The notes: generated by a model from the letters alone, not told the origin. Positions 8,696 through 17,073 are shown, counted from the first letter of the stretch. The stretch is DNA of 33,496 bases from Amycolatopsis sp. A133 (GCF_031082405.1 NZ_JAVHJU010000014.1:1-33496), one strand, 5' to 3'. Numbers and translations: made by a program.

Positions 8696-10052
8696 TCACC
8701 CCGGCCGACTGCTCGGTGTTGCGGCGCGTCTTCGCCCAGCCGTTGCGCCCGCGCACCAGCCTGAACAGCGCCCGCCACGACGTCACGTAGAACGTGTAGA
8801 TGTACGCGGCGTACGCGAAGCCCATGCCCAGCCCGCGCAGGAAGTTCCTGCTGCGCAAGCACTTCAGCTGGTAGATCGGGCCCCAGACCAGGAACGGCAG
8901 CAGCCCGAACGAGCCGTAGACGGCGAACAGGATCCAGGCGCCGCCGGTGAACCACGTCCACATCTGCGCCGGGTCGCCCGCGGTGCCGATCACCAGGAGC
9001 ACGAACGGGATCGGGTACAGCAGCGAACCCAGCAGCTGCAGCCACGGCTGGGCCAGGTAGTACATCATCTCCGCCGCGCCGAGCGTGCTGACGTGCGGGG
9101 AATCCCAGATCCGCCGCAGGTACCGGGCGCACTGCATGGTGCCCTGGCCCCACCGCGTGCGCTGCACGAGGAACCGCCGCAGGCTGTACAGACCTTCTTG
9201 CGCCACATGAGAGTCCGGGGTGAACCCGGTGCGCCAGCCGGCCGTGAGCAGGTGGACGCCGAGTTCGAAGTCCTCCAGCAGCGAGCCGCGCCACGGCTGT
9301 TCGTCTTCGCCCGCGATCGAGTCGAGCGCCGTGAGCCGGGTGAACTGGCCGTTGCCGCCCATGGAGATGGTGCCGGTGAAGCCGCGGGACGTCTGGATCG
9401 CCGCGATCGCCGTCCGGAACTCCAGGTCCTGCAGCTGCGCGAGCTTCAGCCCGAACCAGCGGCCGGCCGGGTTGCGGCTCGGCGGCGGCGTGCCGACGTT
9501 GCTCATCCGGACGTCCAGCTGCACCGCACCCACCGCCGGGTCGCCGAAGAGGTGCGGTGCCGCGCAGGCTTCGAGGCAGTTCGGCGCCGGACGGCCGTCG
9601 GCGTCGACGACCACCACGACGACGTCGTCGCGGCGCGCGTCCGGGCCCATCCAGTCGTTCAGGGCGCGGTACGCCGCGTTCAGCGCGTCACCCTTGCCGG
9701 TCCGGGCTTCGGGCCGCACGCGCGGCACCAGGTGCAGGTACGGGTCGTAGCCGCCGTGGCGCCGCCACAGCATCCGGACGACGCGCGCGGTGCGGTCCTC
9801 CGAGTCGTCGTCGACGACCCAGACGTGCGCCCGGCGGAACGTCGTGCGCAGGTAGCGGACGGTCTCGCGGATGACCGTCTGCTCGTCGCGGCAGGGCACG
9901 AAGAAGTGCCACGTGAAGCCGGCCGGGTCGCCGGCGGGGCCGGGTTTACGGCGCAGGTACGGCACCACGATCACCACGACGTAGACGAGGAACGCCACGC
10001 TCATCGTGAGCGCGAACGCCTGCGTGATCGCCAGGACGACCTTGACGCTCAT
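8676..10052 (-). CDS. processive family-2 glycosyltransferase, exosortase-associated
   Basis: 458 aa from ATG 10052, whose ATGA overlaps the exosortase stop (4 nt), so translation is probably coupled. An N-terminal membrane span (about 6-31) precedes a GT2 catalytic domain with D81-D83 (VVDDDSEDRT), the DxD-type D150-A-D152, E260-D261 (SLLEDFELGVHLL) and Q297-R-T-R-W301. The last is the QxxRW signature of processive synthases such as cellulose, hyaluronan and poly-GlcNAc synthases. At least three further spans follow (about 335-357, 370-392, 408-428). It is predicted to polymerise and extrude, or transfer, sugar at the membrane. In Gram-positive XrtG-type exosortase systems a GT2 of this kind neighbours the exosortase. 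The sugar is unknown; the wecB-type gene at 11985 may supply UDP-ManNAc. Confidence 0.85.
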   Translation of the reverse strand: MSVKVVLAITQAFALTMSVAFLVYVVVIVVPYLRRKPGPAGDPAGFTWHFFVPCRDEQTVIRETVRYLRTTFRRAHVWVVDDDSEDRTARVVRMLWRRHGGYDPYLHLVPRVRPEARTGKGDALNAAYRALNDWMGPDARRDDVVVVVVDADGRPAPNCLEACAAPHLFGDPAVGAVQLDVRMSNVGTPPPSRNPAGRWFGLKLAQLQDLEFRTAIAAIQTSRGFTGTISMGGNGQFTRLTALDSIAGEDEQPWRGSLLEDFELGVHLLTAGWRTGFTPDSHVAQEGLYSLRRFLVQRTRWGQGTMQCARYLRRIWDSPHVSTLGAAEMMYYLAQPWLQLLGSLLYPIPFVLLVIGTAGDPAQMWTWFTGGAWILFAVYGSFGLLPFLVWGPIYQLKCLRSRNFLRGLGMGFAYAAYIYTFYVTSWRALFRLVRGRNGWAKTRRNTEQSAGVKVALDA

Positions 10053-10588
10053 GCTTTCTTCTTCCGGGTGGCCAGCCAGACGAACAGGACGATCGAGACG
10101 GCGCCGCCGAACACGCTCACCATCGAGCCGAGCAGCGTGTGCCCCCAGTAGTAGCCATCGTCGGTGCCGAACCGGTGCACGAGCCCGACGATCGTGAGAA
10201 TGCGCAGCTGATTCACCAGCACGACGACGACCGCGGAAATGCCGAGCGAAAGAAAGAGCCGTCGCGCATTCGACGGCCGGAAGTACAGCATGACCATCGT
10301 CACAACGAGCAGCGGGAGCAAGAGGAACGCCGAAGAACATTCCGGTGTCATTCTCAACCCGAACGGAGCAGCGCTCGTCAACCCAAAGTAAACAGACTCC
10401 CGATCGGGTGCCACATAAACACCCGATGTAGTGAACAGGTCGAGGATCGCGCCGGCGAGCCGCACTTCCAGCTCGCGGTAGAACCGCTCGGCCAGCACCA
10501 CCCCGACCCCCGCGGCCGCAAGCGCACTCAGCGCCATGACCAGCGAAAACCTTGTCGTTCCTGAGTTCGGCGCGCTCGCTACCGCCAC
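10049..10588 (-). CDS. exosortase/archaeosortase-family protein
   Basis: 179 aa from GTG 10588, preceded by GGAAGG; the open frame to 10693 has no better start. It is a multi-span membrane protein (hydrophobic stretches about 14-33, 86-102, 110-126, 151-172). The three invariant residues of the exosortase fold can be placed: Cys84 in PECSSAF, Arg129 in NQLRIL and His150 in YYWGHTLLG. Exosortases cut and re-attach proteins bearing a PEP-CTERM-like tail (short motif, membrane helix, basic end). The divergent gene at 10921 ends in just such a tail and is the likely substrate; the GT2 overlapping downstream may make the glycan attached to it. It is short for the family, resembling the minimal actinobacterial forms. 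The catalytic assignment is from motif alone. Confidence 0.82.
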   Translation of the reverse strand: MAVASAPNSGTTRFSLVMALSALAAAGVGVVLAERFYRELEVRLAGAILDLFTTSGVYVAPDRESVYFGLTSAAPFGLRMTPECSSAFLLLPLLVVTMVMLYFRPSNARRLFLSLGISAVVVVLVNQLRILTIVGLVHRFGTDDGYYWGHTLLGSMVSVFGGAVSIVLFVWLATRKKKA

Positions 10589-10920
10589 GACGTTCCTTCC
10601 GGTGCCGATTTTCCGATCAAGCTGCGGACCCCGGGCGAGCGTAGGACATGTGTGCCACGGGTTTCCACTCGGAGGGGTGGAAAAGCCGCCCAATCGGCTG
10701 ATGTTTCGCCGAACTTGTTACGCCGTTCGAGTGATACCGAAAACGACCAGCGGAAACGGCGGCGAGCCTTACCCGATCCGGTGATCCGGGAAATTTTGTG
10801 TGCTATTCCGGCCGGTCTTCGCGATAGTCGATCCGCGTGCCGAGTTCGAGGCAAGCCGGTTCGATCCGCGCCACGGTCACGCAAACCCCCGATCAATCCA
10901 GCAATTCGGAGGAACACTTG
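10589..10920. other. divergent promoter region between exosortase and anchored-protein gene
   Basis: 332 bases without a supportable gene, carrying divergent promoters for the exosortase-GT2 pair and the surface-protein gene. A hairpin TTTCCAC / GTGGAAA lies at 10662-10683, and GATCCGG is repeated directly around 10779-10792. Base composition is noticeably lower in GC than in the flanking genes around 10690-10800. No -35/-10 pair was convincing. Confidence 0.5.
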
Positions 10921-11688
10921 ATGAAGAGCTCCCTCGTGCGCCGTGGCGGGCTGCTCGCCGCGGTCGTGGCGAGCGTCGTGCTCGCCGGCGCGGCCCCCGC
11001 TTCGGCAGCACCCGGCGACGGGTCCGCATACGGCGTCAAGGTCAACGTCAAGCTGCTCGGCCAGGACGCGGTGAAAGCGGGCCCGTTCGCGGCCGCCAGC
11101 ACCGCGGGCCCGGCGACCAGCAGCCTGGCGAAGGTCGACCTGACCGGCGTCCTGACCACCGGCGTGATCAACACCGAGGCCAAGCGCGACGAGAATTCCG
11201 GTGCGGTGACGGCGAAGGCGAGCACCGCCGACGTCGGGTTGCCGCTGCTCAAGGCGGCCCTCGGCAACGTCGGCATCAAGCTCGTCGAGGCCGTCTGCAC
11301 CGCGACGCAGAAGGGCGTCGAAGGCAGCGCGAAACTGGTCGGCGCGAACCTCGGCAGCGTCGGCGCGGTCGACTCGACCCCGGCCGCGAACACGCAGATC
11401 AAGGTCGGTCTCGGCGCGCTCAACGTCGCCACGATCATCCTGAACGAGCAGATCAAGAACGCCGACGGCAGCCTCACGGTCAACGCCGTCCACGTGAAGC
11501 TGCTCGGCGAAGGGCTCAAGGCGCTCGGCTCGGGTGACGTGGTCGTGTCGTCGGCGACCTGCGGCCCGGCCGCGCCGCCGATGCCGCTGGCGTCCGGGGC
11601 CGGGCTCTGGATCGGGCTCGGCCTGCTCGGCGCCGTCGCGGTGCCGGTCGGCACGCGCATCTTCCGCCGCCGTTTCGCGCAGGCCTGA
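10921..11688 (+). CDS. secreted protein with exosortase-type C-terminal anchor (choice-of-anchor P-like)
   Basis: 255 aa from ATG 10921 with GGAGG at 10908-10912. A Sec signal peptide (about 1-29, RRGG then a hydrophobic core, ending PASA) precedes a beta-rich, Thr/Ser/Ala/Val-rich domain that starts AYGVKVNVKLLG and carries two Cys (in EAVCTAT and SATCGPA), probably a disulfide. It resembles the actinobacterial choice-of-anchor P family. The C-terminus is tripartite: PPMPLASGAG, one membrane helix (about 225-247), then RIFRRR. This is the layout of sorting signals read by exosortases, and a likely exosortase gene is divergent to it 332 bp away. It is predicted to be displayed on the cell surface; its biological role is unknown. 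Confidence 0.82.
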   Translation: MKSSLVRRGGLLAAVVASVVLAGAAPASAAPGDGSAYGVKVNVKLLGQDAVKAGPFAAASTAGPATSSLAKVDLTGVLTTGVINTEAKRDENSGAVTAKASTADVGLPLLKAALGNVGIKLVEAVCTATQKGVEGSAKLVGANLGSVGAVDSTPAANTQIKVGLGALNVATIILNEQIKNADGSLTVNAVHVKLLGEGLKALGSGDVVVSSATCGPAAPPMPLASGAGLWIGLGLLGAVAVPVGTRIFRRRFAQA

Positions 11689-11700
11689 GCGAGGTCGGAG

Positions 11701-11880
11701 ATGTACAAGATGCCGGGCGCCGGAGTCGGCGTGGCCGGTGGCGGGGTCGGCACCCTCGCCGCCACCGGAGCCGACATCGGGTGGTGGCTGGCCGTCGGCG
11801 TGCTCCTGGTCCTGCTCGGGACCGTCGCGCTGATCGCCGTCCACCGCCGCAACCGCCGTCTCTCCCAGGCGCGGGACTGA
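11701..11880 (+). CDS. 59-residue LAxTG sortase-signal micropeptide
   Basis: Short ORF starting 12 nt after the surface-protein stop, with GAGG at 11691-11694 (ATG 11701; ATG 11710 with GGAG at 11697-11700 is an alternative start). The peptide is a Gly-rich 18-residue head (PGAGVGVAGGGVG), the pentapeptide LAATG at 19-23, a membrane helix (about 26-46) and a basic tail (HRRNRR). That is a complete LPXTG-type cell-wall sorting signal, with the LAxTG variant used by class E sortases of actinobacteria, but with almost no passenger protein and no separate signal peptide. The operon position suggests it works with the exosortase substrate. A 14-bp terminator follows at once. The coding call rests on the ribosome-binding site, codon use and motif. 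Confidence 0.78.
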   Translation: MYKMPGAGVGVAGGGVGTLAATGADIGWWLAVGVLLVLLGTVALIAVHRRNRRLSQARD

Positions 11881-11894
11881 GGCGGTGACCCCCC

Positions 11895-11931
11895 GGGCCG
11901 CCGGCGTGTGCCCCTCGCACGCCGGCGGCCC
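11895..11931 (+). terminator. strong terminator after the surface-protein operon
   Basis: Perfect 14-bp stem GGGCCGCCGGCGTG / CACGCCGGCGGCCC with a 9-nt loop, 15 nt after the micropeptide stop. It separates that operon from the epimerase gene. Confidence 0.85.
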
Positions 11932-11984
11932 CGTGGGAAAGAAATTCCTGGACACTGAACGATGTGGAGAAGGGGCACCGCGGG

Positions 11985-13130
11985 GTGGACGTGATGTTGC
12001 TGGCCGGGACGCGCCCGGAAGCCCTCAAGCTCGCGCCGCTGGCACTGGCGCTGGCCGCCCACCCGGCGCTGCGGCCGGTGCTGGTCCACAGCGGCCAGCA
12101 CCCGGGCATGGTCGAGCAGGCCCTGGAGCCGTTCGGCCTGGCCGTGGACGCGTGGCTGGACGTGCCGCCGCGGGTGACCGGCGGCCAGGCCGAGCTGATG
12201 GCGGGCCTGCTGCCCGCCCTCGACGACGCGCTGCGCCGGCACGCCCCGGCCGCGCTGGTCGTCCAGGGCGACACGACGACGACGCTGGCCGGTGCGCTGG
12301 CGGCGTTCTGGCTGGGCATCCCGGTGGTGCACCTGGAAGCCGGGCTGCGCACGCACGACCTCGCGGCGCCGTTCCCGGAGGAGGGCGCGCGGCAGATGGT
12401 GTCGCGGCTCGCGGCGCTGCACTTGGCGCCGACGCTCGGCGCGGCGGCGGCGTTGCGCTCGGAAGGCGTTGCGCGGCAGCAGATCGCGGTCACGGGCAAC
12501 ACGGTCGTCGACGCCGTCCTGGAGATCGCGGCCCGCGACCTGCCGGCGCGCGACACGGCGCTGGCGTTGCTGGAGATGGAGCTCGCGGAGGCCGGTGAGC
12601 GGCTGGTGCTCGTCACGTCGCACCGGCGGGAGTCCTGGGGCGAGCCGCTGGAGCGAACGCTGGCGGCGGTGCAGCTGATCGTGGCCGAGCACCCGGACGT
12701 GCAGGTGCTGTTCCCGGCGCACCCCAATCCGCAGGTCCGCGCCCAGGTGGAGGCGGCGCTGGCCGGCCTGCCCCGGGTGACGGTGACGGATCCCCTCGAG
12801 TACCCGGACCTGGTCCGCGCGCTGCGGCTGGCGTCGGTGGTGCTGACGGATTCCGGCGGCATCCAGGAGGAGGCGCCGACGTTCGGTACCCCGGTGTTGG
12901 TGCTGCGCGAGGTGACCGAGCGCGTGGAGGTCGTGGAGGCGGGGTGCGCGTGGCTGGTGGGCACGGACACCGAGCGCATCGCGGACACGGCGGCGCGGCT
13001 GCTGAGCGGCGAACTGCGCCCGGCTCAGGTGGGCAACCCCTACGGCGAAGGCAATGCGGCGGTCCTGGCGGTCGCGGCGATCGAGGAACTGCTGGGCGTA
13101 CGGACCGCGGCCCCGGCGACGGCGTCCTAA
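11985..13130 (+). CDS. wecB: non-hydrolysing UDP-N-acetylglucosamine 2-epimerase
   Basis: 381 aa from GTG 11985, placed after GGAGAAGGGG; GTG 11964 and GTG 11991 are alternatives. It has the family motifs in order: LAGTRPEALKLAPL, HSGQHPGM, VQGDTTTTLAGA, HLEAGLRTHD, FPEEGARQMVSRL, VTGNTVVDAV, TSHRRESWG, LTDSGGIQEEAPTFGTPVLV and REVTERVE. The enzyme interconverts UDP-GlcNAc and UDP-ManNAc in the cytosol, feeding wall teichoic-type polymers or exopolysaccharide. The terminator at 11895-11931 isolates it from the exosortase-substrate operon, so a link with the nearby GT2 is by position only. Length and motifs are normal. Confidence 0.93.
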   Translation: MDVMLLAGTRPEALKLAPLALALAAHPALRPVLVHSGQHPGMVEQALEPFGLAVDAWLDVPPRVTGGQAELMAGLLPALDDALRRHAPAALVVQGDTTTTLAGALAAFWLGIPVVHLEAGLRTHDLAAPFPEEGARQMVSRLAALHLAPTLGAAAALRSEGVARQQIAVTGNTVVDAVLEIAARDLPARDTALALLEMELAEAGERLVLVTSHRRESWGEPLERTLAAVQLIVAEHPDVQVLFPAHPNPQVRAQVEAALAGLPRVTVTDPLEYPDLVRALRLASVVLTDSGGIQEEAPTFGTPVLVLREVTERVEVVEAGCAWLVGTDTERIADTAARLLSGELRPAQVGNPYGEGNAAVLAVAAIEELLGVRTAAPATAS

Positions 13131-13172
13131 ATCGGTCGCGGGCCCGCGACCGGGTCAACGACACTGGCGTCC

Positions 13173-13652
13173 GTGGACGTCGAACTCGTCACCGCCACCG
13201 AGGCGGACAAGCCGGTGCTGGCGAACCTGATCCAGCTCTACCAGTACGACTTTTCCGAGATCCGCGGTCTGGACCTCACCCCGCACGGCACGTTCACCTA
13301 CCGCTACCTGGATTCGTACTTCACCGAATCCGGCCGCGAGGCGCACTTCATCACCGTCGACGGCACGCTCGGCGGCTTCGCCCTGCTGCGCAGCGACGTC
13401 GACAACGACGGGTCGTGGAACGTCGCCGAGTTCTTCGTCGTCCGCCGGTACCGCCACCAGGGCGTGGCCCGCCGGGCAGCCCGGCTGCTGTTCACCCGCC
13501 ACCCCGGCGAGTGGACGCTGTCGTTCGACCGCAACAACCCGCCGGCTGCAGCGCTGTGGCGGTCAGTCGTGGCGGAGGCGGCCACGGGCGGGATCACCGA
13601 GACCGAACGTCCGCCGCCCATCGCGGGCACACGGCTGCGGTTCACGGTCTAG
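13173..13652 (+). CDS. GNAT-family N-acetyltransferase
   Basis: 159 aa from GTG 13173, 42 nt after wecB and possibly co-transcribed; the ribosome-binding site is weak. The GNAT core is visible: beta-strand AEFFVVRRYRHQGVARRAARLLF (about 89-111), containing the acetyl-CoA pyrophosphate loop RxxGxA as R-H-Q-G-V-A, and a later NNPPAAALWRS helix typical of motif B. The N-terminal part (LIQLYQYDFSE) resembles a subgroup annotated as predicted acetyltransferases. The substrate is unknown. Nothing indicates truncation. Confidence 0.82.
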   Translation: MDVELVTATEADKPVLANLIQLYQYDFSEIRGLDLTPHGTFTYRYLDSYFTESGREAHFITVDGTLGGFALLRSDVDNDGSWNVAEFFVVRRYRHQGVARRAARLLFTRHPGEWTLSFDRNNPPAAALWRSVVAEAATGGITETERPPPIAGTRLRFTV

Positions 13653-13753
13653 GGCCTGATCGAAGTCGTCGCGGGCAGGTTGGCGCTGTGGGGCGTGTCG
13701 GTGGTCGGCATGGGGAGAGAAGGTGGCTGGGCTTCAAGCACGGCTTCGCCGTG

Positions 13754-13818
13754 GCGTGGGAAATCGGCGCTCCGCGGGATTGCGCCGCGTCGCGGTCGGC
13801 AGCGCCGATTCCCCACGC
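13754..13818. repeat. 18-bp imperfect inverted repeat upstream of the HNH gene
   Basis: GCGTGGGAAATCGGCGCT (13754-13771) and AGCGCCGATTCCCCACGC (13801-13818) pair with one mismatch across a 29-nt loop. It lies in the 274-bp gap before the HNH gene, which otherwise shows no gene. It may be an end of a 13E12-type repeat or a leader structure. Confidence 0.65.
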
Positions 13819-13926
13819 TTCGCTTGCCCTGCCGGGCTTTCGTGGTGTTCTGGGGTGCGGACAGTGGCTTTGATCTTTGCCCGATCGAGTGACGAACCCG
13901 TGTTCGATGGTCGGTAATTTGGAGGC

Positions 13927-15159
13927 ATGACCAGCAACGCAGCTCACACCTCCTCCGACGCGGTGGCTTTTGCCGACCGCATCGGTGAGCTGCTCACAAC
14001 CATGCGCTCCGCCGAAGCCGAACTCGGTGCTCTGTTGGTGGACATCGAGCAGCGCGGAGTGATGGAGCTGTTCGGCTACCGCTCCGCTGCCCGGTTGTTG
14101 GAGCATGTCGGCGATGTGCCGAAGCCGGCTGCGGAACGTCTGGTGAAACGTGCCCGTTTGGTGAATCCCGGCCGGAACCTTGATGGCAGCCCGATCCCCG
14201 CCCTGGCCCCTGCTACCGGTGCTGCTGCTCTGGCGGGGCGGTTGAGCAACCCGATGATCGATGTGATCACCGATGTTCTGGCTCAGGTTCCGCCTGTGCA
14301 CTGTTCGAGTGCCGAGGCCAACCTGCTGACCTTCGCCGAAGAGGCCGGGCACAAGCAGGTCGCCGCCCTGGGCGCCCGCATCCTCGCCCACCTCGTTCCC
14401 GATGGAACCGCGCCTGACGACATCGAGCCCGTGGCCCCGGCCCGTGAGTTGTTCCTGCGCCGGAAAAGAACCGGGGTGTGGGAGCTGAGCGGTCGGTTCG
14501 ATGACGAAACCGGCACCCGTGCCAGCGCGTTGCTGGACGCGTTGGCCGAGCGTCGCAACGGGGACGAAGGACCCGACTTCCGCACCACTCCGCAGCGCTA
14601 CGGCGATGCCTTCTCCGATGCCGTGGATCTCGCCCTGAACTCTCCGGACCTGCCGATGCAGGCCGGGGAACGAGCCCACGTGATGGTCGCGGTCTCCCTG
14701 GAGGATCTGAAGTCCGGGGTCGGGAAGGCCACGCTCGGCGATACCGGGGAAATGTCGGCCGCCGAAGCCCGGGTGCATGCCTGCGATGCCATGATCATCC
14801 CTGCGGTCCTGGGCGCCAACAGCGAACCGCTCAATCTCGGTCGCCTCCGCCGGTTGATCTCGGCCGGGTTGCGTCGGGCTCTGTTCCTCCGGGACCGGGG
14901 TTGTGCTTTCCCGGGCTGTCATCGGCCGCCTCGGCACTGTCAAGGTCATCACATCCGGCACTGGGCTGATGGCGGACCTACAGACCTCACCAACCTGGTA
15001 CTGATGTGCGCCCACCACCACCGGTTACTGCACCGGTCGGGCTGGGAAGTGCGTATCGCCGCCGACGGACGCCCCGAGTTCCTGCCTCCAGTGTTCATCG
15101 ACCGGCGCCGACTACCCCGGCGCAACAACCTGCACGAAACCCTGCCATTCGCAGCCTGA
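13927..15159 (+). CDS. DUF222/HNH endonuclease, 13E12 repeat family
   Basis: 410 aa from ATG 13927 with GGAGG just before it (13920-13924). Residues about 10-300 are the helical DUF222 domain (MRSAEAELGALL, YRSAARLLEHVG, RLVKRARLVNPG). The C-terminus is an HNH nuclease: zinc-type CAFPGCHRPP, then GHHIRHWADGGPTDLTN and CAHHHRLLH, giving the His-His, Asn and final His of the HNH fold. This is the REP13E12 family, present in many copies in mycobacteria and related genera, with no firmly established role; some copies are prophage integration sites. Codon use is less GC-rich than the neighbours (more third-position T), and a rare TTA Leu codon sits at 15025-15027, both hinting at acquisition and possible bldA dependence. 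Confidence 0.92.
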   Translation: MTSNAAHTSSDAVAFADRIGELLTTMRSAEAELGALLVDIEQRGVMELFGYRSAARLLEHVGDVPKPAAERLVKRARLVNPGRNLDGSPIPALAPATGAAALAGRLSNPMIDVITDVLAQVPPVHCSSAEANLLTFAEEAGHKQVAALGARILAHLVPDGTAPDDIEPVAPARELFLRRKRTGVWELSGRFDDETGTRASALLDALAERRNGDEGPDFRTTPQRYGDAFSDAVDLALNSPDLPMQAGERAHVMVAVSLEDLKSGVGKATLGDTGEMSAAEARVHACDAMIIPAVLGANSEPLNLGRLRRLISAGLRRALFLRDRGCAFPGCHRPPRHCQGHHIRHWADGGPTDLTNLVLMCAHHHRLLHRSGWEVRIAADGRPEFLPPVFIDRRRLPRRNNLHETLPFAA

Positions 15160-15258
15160 ACACGGGAAAGGCCACGAGCGGTTCACCCCAGCCCAGCTCG
15201 ACACGACTTCGATACAGGACCGAGCGCAAGCGCCCACCGCGGCCCGCAAGCTGGCGAC

Positions 15259-15547
15259 GTGGGGATCACCAACCGGCTGAACAAGGACCGCAACCTCTGG
15301 CTCTGCACACGTGCGCAACGTCCTGAACGACCTCCGAGTAAGCCTCGCACTCGAGGACGGCGACAACCCGATCGTCGCCGAAGGGCGGGCACGACTCCAC
15401 CGCGACGCACTGCCCAACGACGTCCTCGCCGCGATCGCCGCCAAGTACGACGGCTGGGATGTCGGCAAAGAGATCGCCCCCTTCGGCCCTCGAGTCCTGC
15501 TCGAGGTGCCGGTCGACCGGTGGCTACTGAAGGGAACAGCCCAGTAG
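15259..15547 (+). pseudogene. C-terminal remnant of a PPOX/F420-type flavin-fold protein, frameshifted
   Basis: From 15311 the frame reads VRNVLNDLRVSLALEDGD, then IVAEGRARLHR, LAAIAAKYDGWD and PRVLLEVPVDRWLL, which is the last half of a pyridoxamine-phosphate-oxidase-fold protein of the F420/FMN-binding type. The preceding strand (LWLCTR) lies one frame off, starting about 15259, so a single-base indel near 15310 separates them, and the N-terminal half is missing. No plausible start or ribosome-binding site exists for the 78-codon frame. The stop at 15545-15547 abuts the tsaD stop on the other strand. Loss may be linked to arrival of the HNH gene immediately upstream. Confidence 0.65.
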
Positions 15548-16594
15548 CTAGAGCGAAACCACGTTCACCGGCAAAGCCGGGTTCGCGCTGAAGTCCAGCC
15601 GTGCCGTCGGCCGTTTCGCCGCCACCACATGCGCCCCCAAAGCCGCGATCATCGCACCGTTGTCCGTGCACAGCCTCGGCCTCGGCACCCGCAGCTCGAT
15701 GCCCGCCACCGCGCAGCGCTCCGCCGCCAGCTCCTTCAACCGCGAATTCGCCGCCACGCCACCGGAAATCACCATCGTGTCGATTCCCTGCTCCTTCGCC
15801 GCGCGGATCGCCTTCGCCGTCAGCACGTCCGCGACGGCCTCCTGGAACGACGCCGCGACGTCGTCCACCGGAATCTCCTCGCCACGCCGCAAAGCGCCTT
15901 CGACCCAACGAGCGACCGACGTCTTCAAGCCGGAGAAGGAAAAGTCGAACTTCGCGTCGCGGGGGCCCGTCATGCCGCGGGGGAACGCGATCGCCGCCGG
16001 GTTGCCGTTCTTGGCCGCCTTGTCGATCGGCGGGCCGCCCGGGTACGGCAGGCCCAGCACGCGGGCCACCTTGTCGTACGCCTCGCCCGCCGCGTCGTCC
16101 ACAGTGGACCCGAGCTCGGTGATCGACGACGCGATGTCGTCGACGCGCAGCAGCTGCGTGTGCCCGCCCGAGACCAGCAGCGCCAGGCACGGCGTGGGCA
16201 ACGGCCCGTGCTGCAGCGTGTCCACCGCGATGTGCCCGGCCAGGTGGTTGACCCCGTACAGCGGCACGTCCAGCGCCGTCGCGTACGCCTTCGCCGCCGA
16301 GACGCCGACGAGCAGCGCGCCCGCCAGGCCCGGCCCCGCCGTCACCGCGATCGCGTCCACATCGGACATCGACAGCCCCGCCGTGGCGAACGCGCGCTCG
16401 GTCGTCGGGACCATCGCTTCGAGGTGCGCGCGGCTGGCGACTTCGGGCACCACGCCGCCGAAGCGGGCGTGCTGCTCCACGCTGGAGGCCACTTCGTCCG
16501 CGAGCAGCTCGACCGTGCCGTCGTCGTGCAGCCGGACCAGGCCGACGCCGGTCTCGTCGCACGAGCTCTCGATGCCCATGATGATGCGTGCCAT
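15548..16594 (-). CDS. tsaD: tRNA N6-adenosine threonylcarbamoyltransferase TsaD
   Basis: 348 aa, standard for TsaD (Gcp/YgjD). It has the ASKHA-fold motifs: [14 protein letters not shown] at the N-terminus, the metal-binding HLAGH ([10 protein letters not shown]), [10 protein letters not shown], the [13 protein letters not shown] segment, [17 protein letters not shown], and the C-terminal ATP/metal motif [12 protein letters not shown]. It transfers the threonylcarbamoyl group to A37 of ANN-decoding tRNAs, with TsaB and TsaE; usually essential. Its ATG overlaps the rimI TGA by one base (TGATG), so the two are translationally coupled within the tsaB-rimI-tsaD operon. Confidence 0.97.
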   Translation of the reverse strand: MARIIMGIESSCDETGVGLVRLHDDGTVELLADEVASSVEQHARFGGVVPEVASRAHLEAMVPTTERAFATAGLSMSDVDAIAVTAGPGLAGALLVGVSAAKAYATALDVPLYGVNHLAGHIAVDTLQHGPLPTPCLALLVSGGHTQLLRVDDIASSITELGSTVDDAAGEAYDKVARVLGLPYPGGPPIDKAAKNGNPAAIAFPRGMTGPRDAKFDFSFSGLKTSVARWVEGALRRGEEIPVDDVAASFQEAVADVLTAKAIRAAKEQGIDTMVISGGVAANSRLKELAAERCAVAGIELRVPRPRLCTDNGAMIAALGAHVVAAKRPTARLDFSANPALPVNVVSL

Positions 16595-17073
16595 CAGCCC
16601 GCCACCCCGTCTCGCGTCCGCGCCGGGCGGACCATCGTGTACGCGTCGGCGCCGGAAGGCTGGTAGTAGCGCTTCCGGATGCCGAGCCGTTCGAAGCCGT
16701 GGCGCTCGTACAGGGCGAGCGCGGTGGTGTTGTCCGTGCGGACCTCGAGGAAGACCGGCGCCTCGAACTCGTCGGCCCGCGTCAGCAGCGCCTGCAGCAG
16801 CGCCTTGCCGATCCCCTGGCCCTGGTGTTCGGGGGCGACGCCGATGGTGTGCACGGTCGCCTCGTACTCGCCGCGGCGGCGCCCGACGACGGCCAGCCCG
16901 GCGTAACCGAGCAGCTCGTCACCCTCGTCCGGGCGCGCGGCGAGGTAGAAGTTGCCCGCGTCCAGTTCGGAGTGGAAGGCGCGCGCGCTCCACGGGTCGT
17001 CCCCGGGGAACAGGATCTTCTCGATCTCCACGCACCGGGCGATGTCCATGCGGCGCAGGGGTCCGAGTCTCAC
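16594..17073 (-). CDS. rimI: ribosomal protein S18-alanine N-acetyltransferase RimI
   Basis: 159 aa from GTG 17073, overlapping the tsaB stop by 4 nt (GTGA). It is a GNAT with the acetyl-CoA loop [12 protein letters not shown] and HTIGVAPEH before it, and the C-terminal [23 protein letters not shown] motif region typical of RimI. In bacteria RimI acetylates the N-terminal Ala of S18; actinobacterial RimI is relaxed in substrate. Its place between tsaB and tsaD is conserved widely across bacteria, which fixes the assignment. Confidence 0.93.
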   Translation of the reverse strand: MRLGPLRRMDIARCVEIEKILFPGDDPWSARAFHSELDAGNFYLAARPDEGDELLGYAGLAVVGRRRGEYEATVHTIGVAPEHQGQGIGKALLQALLTRADEFEAPVFLEVRTDNTTALALYERHGFERLGIRKRYYQPSGADAYTMVRPARTRDGVAG

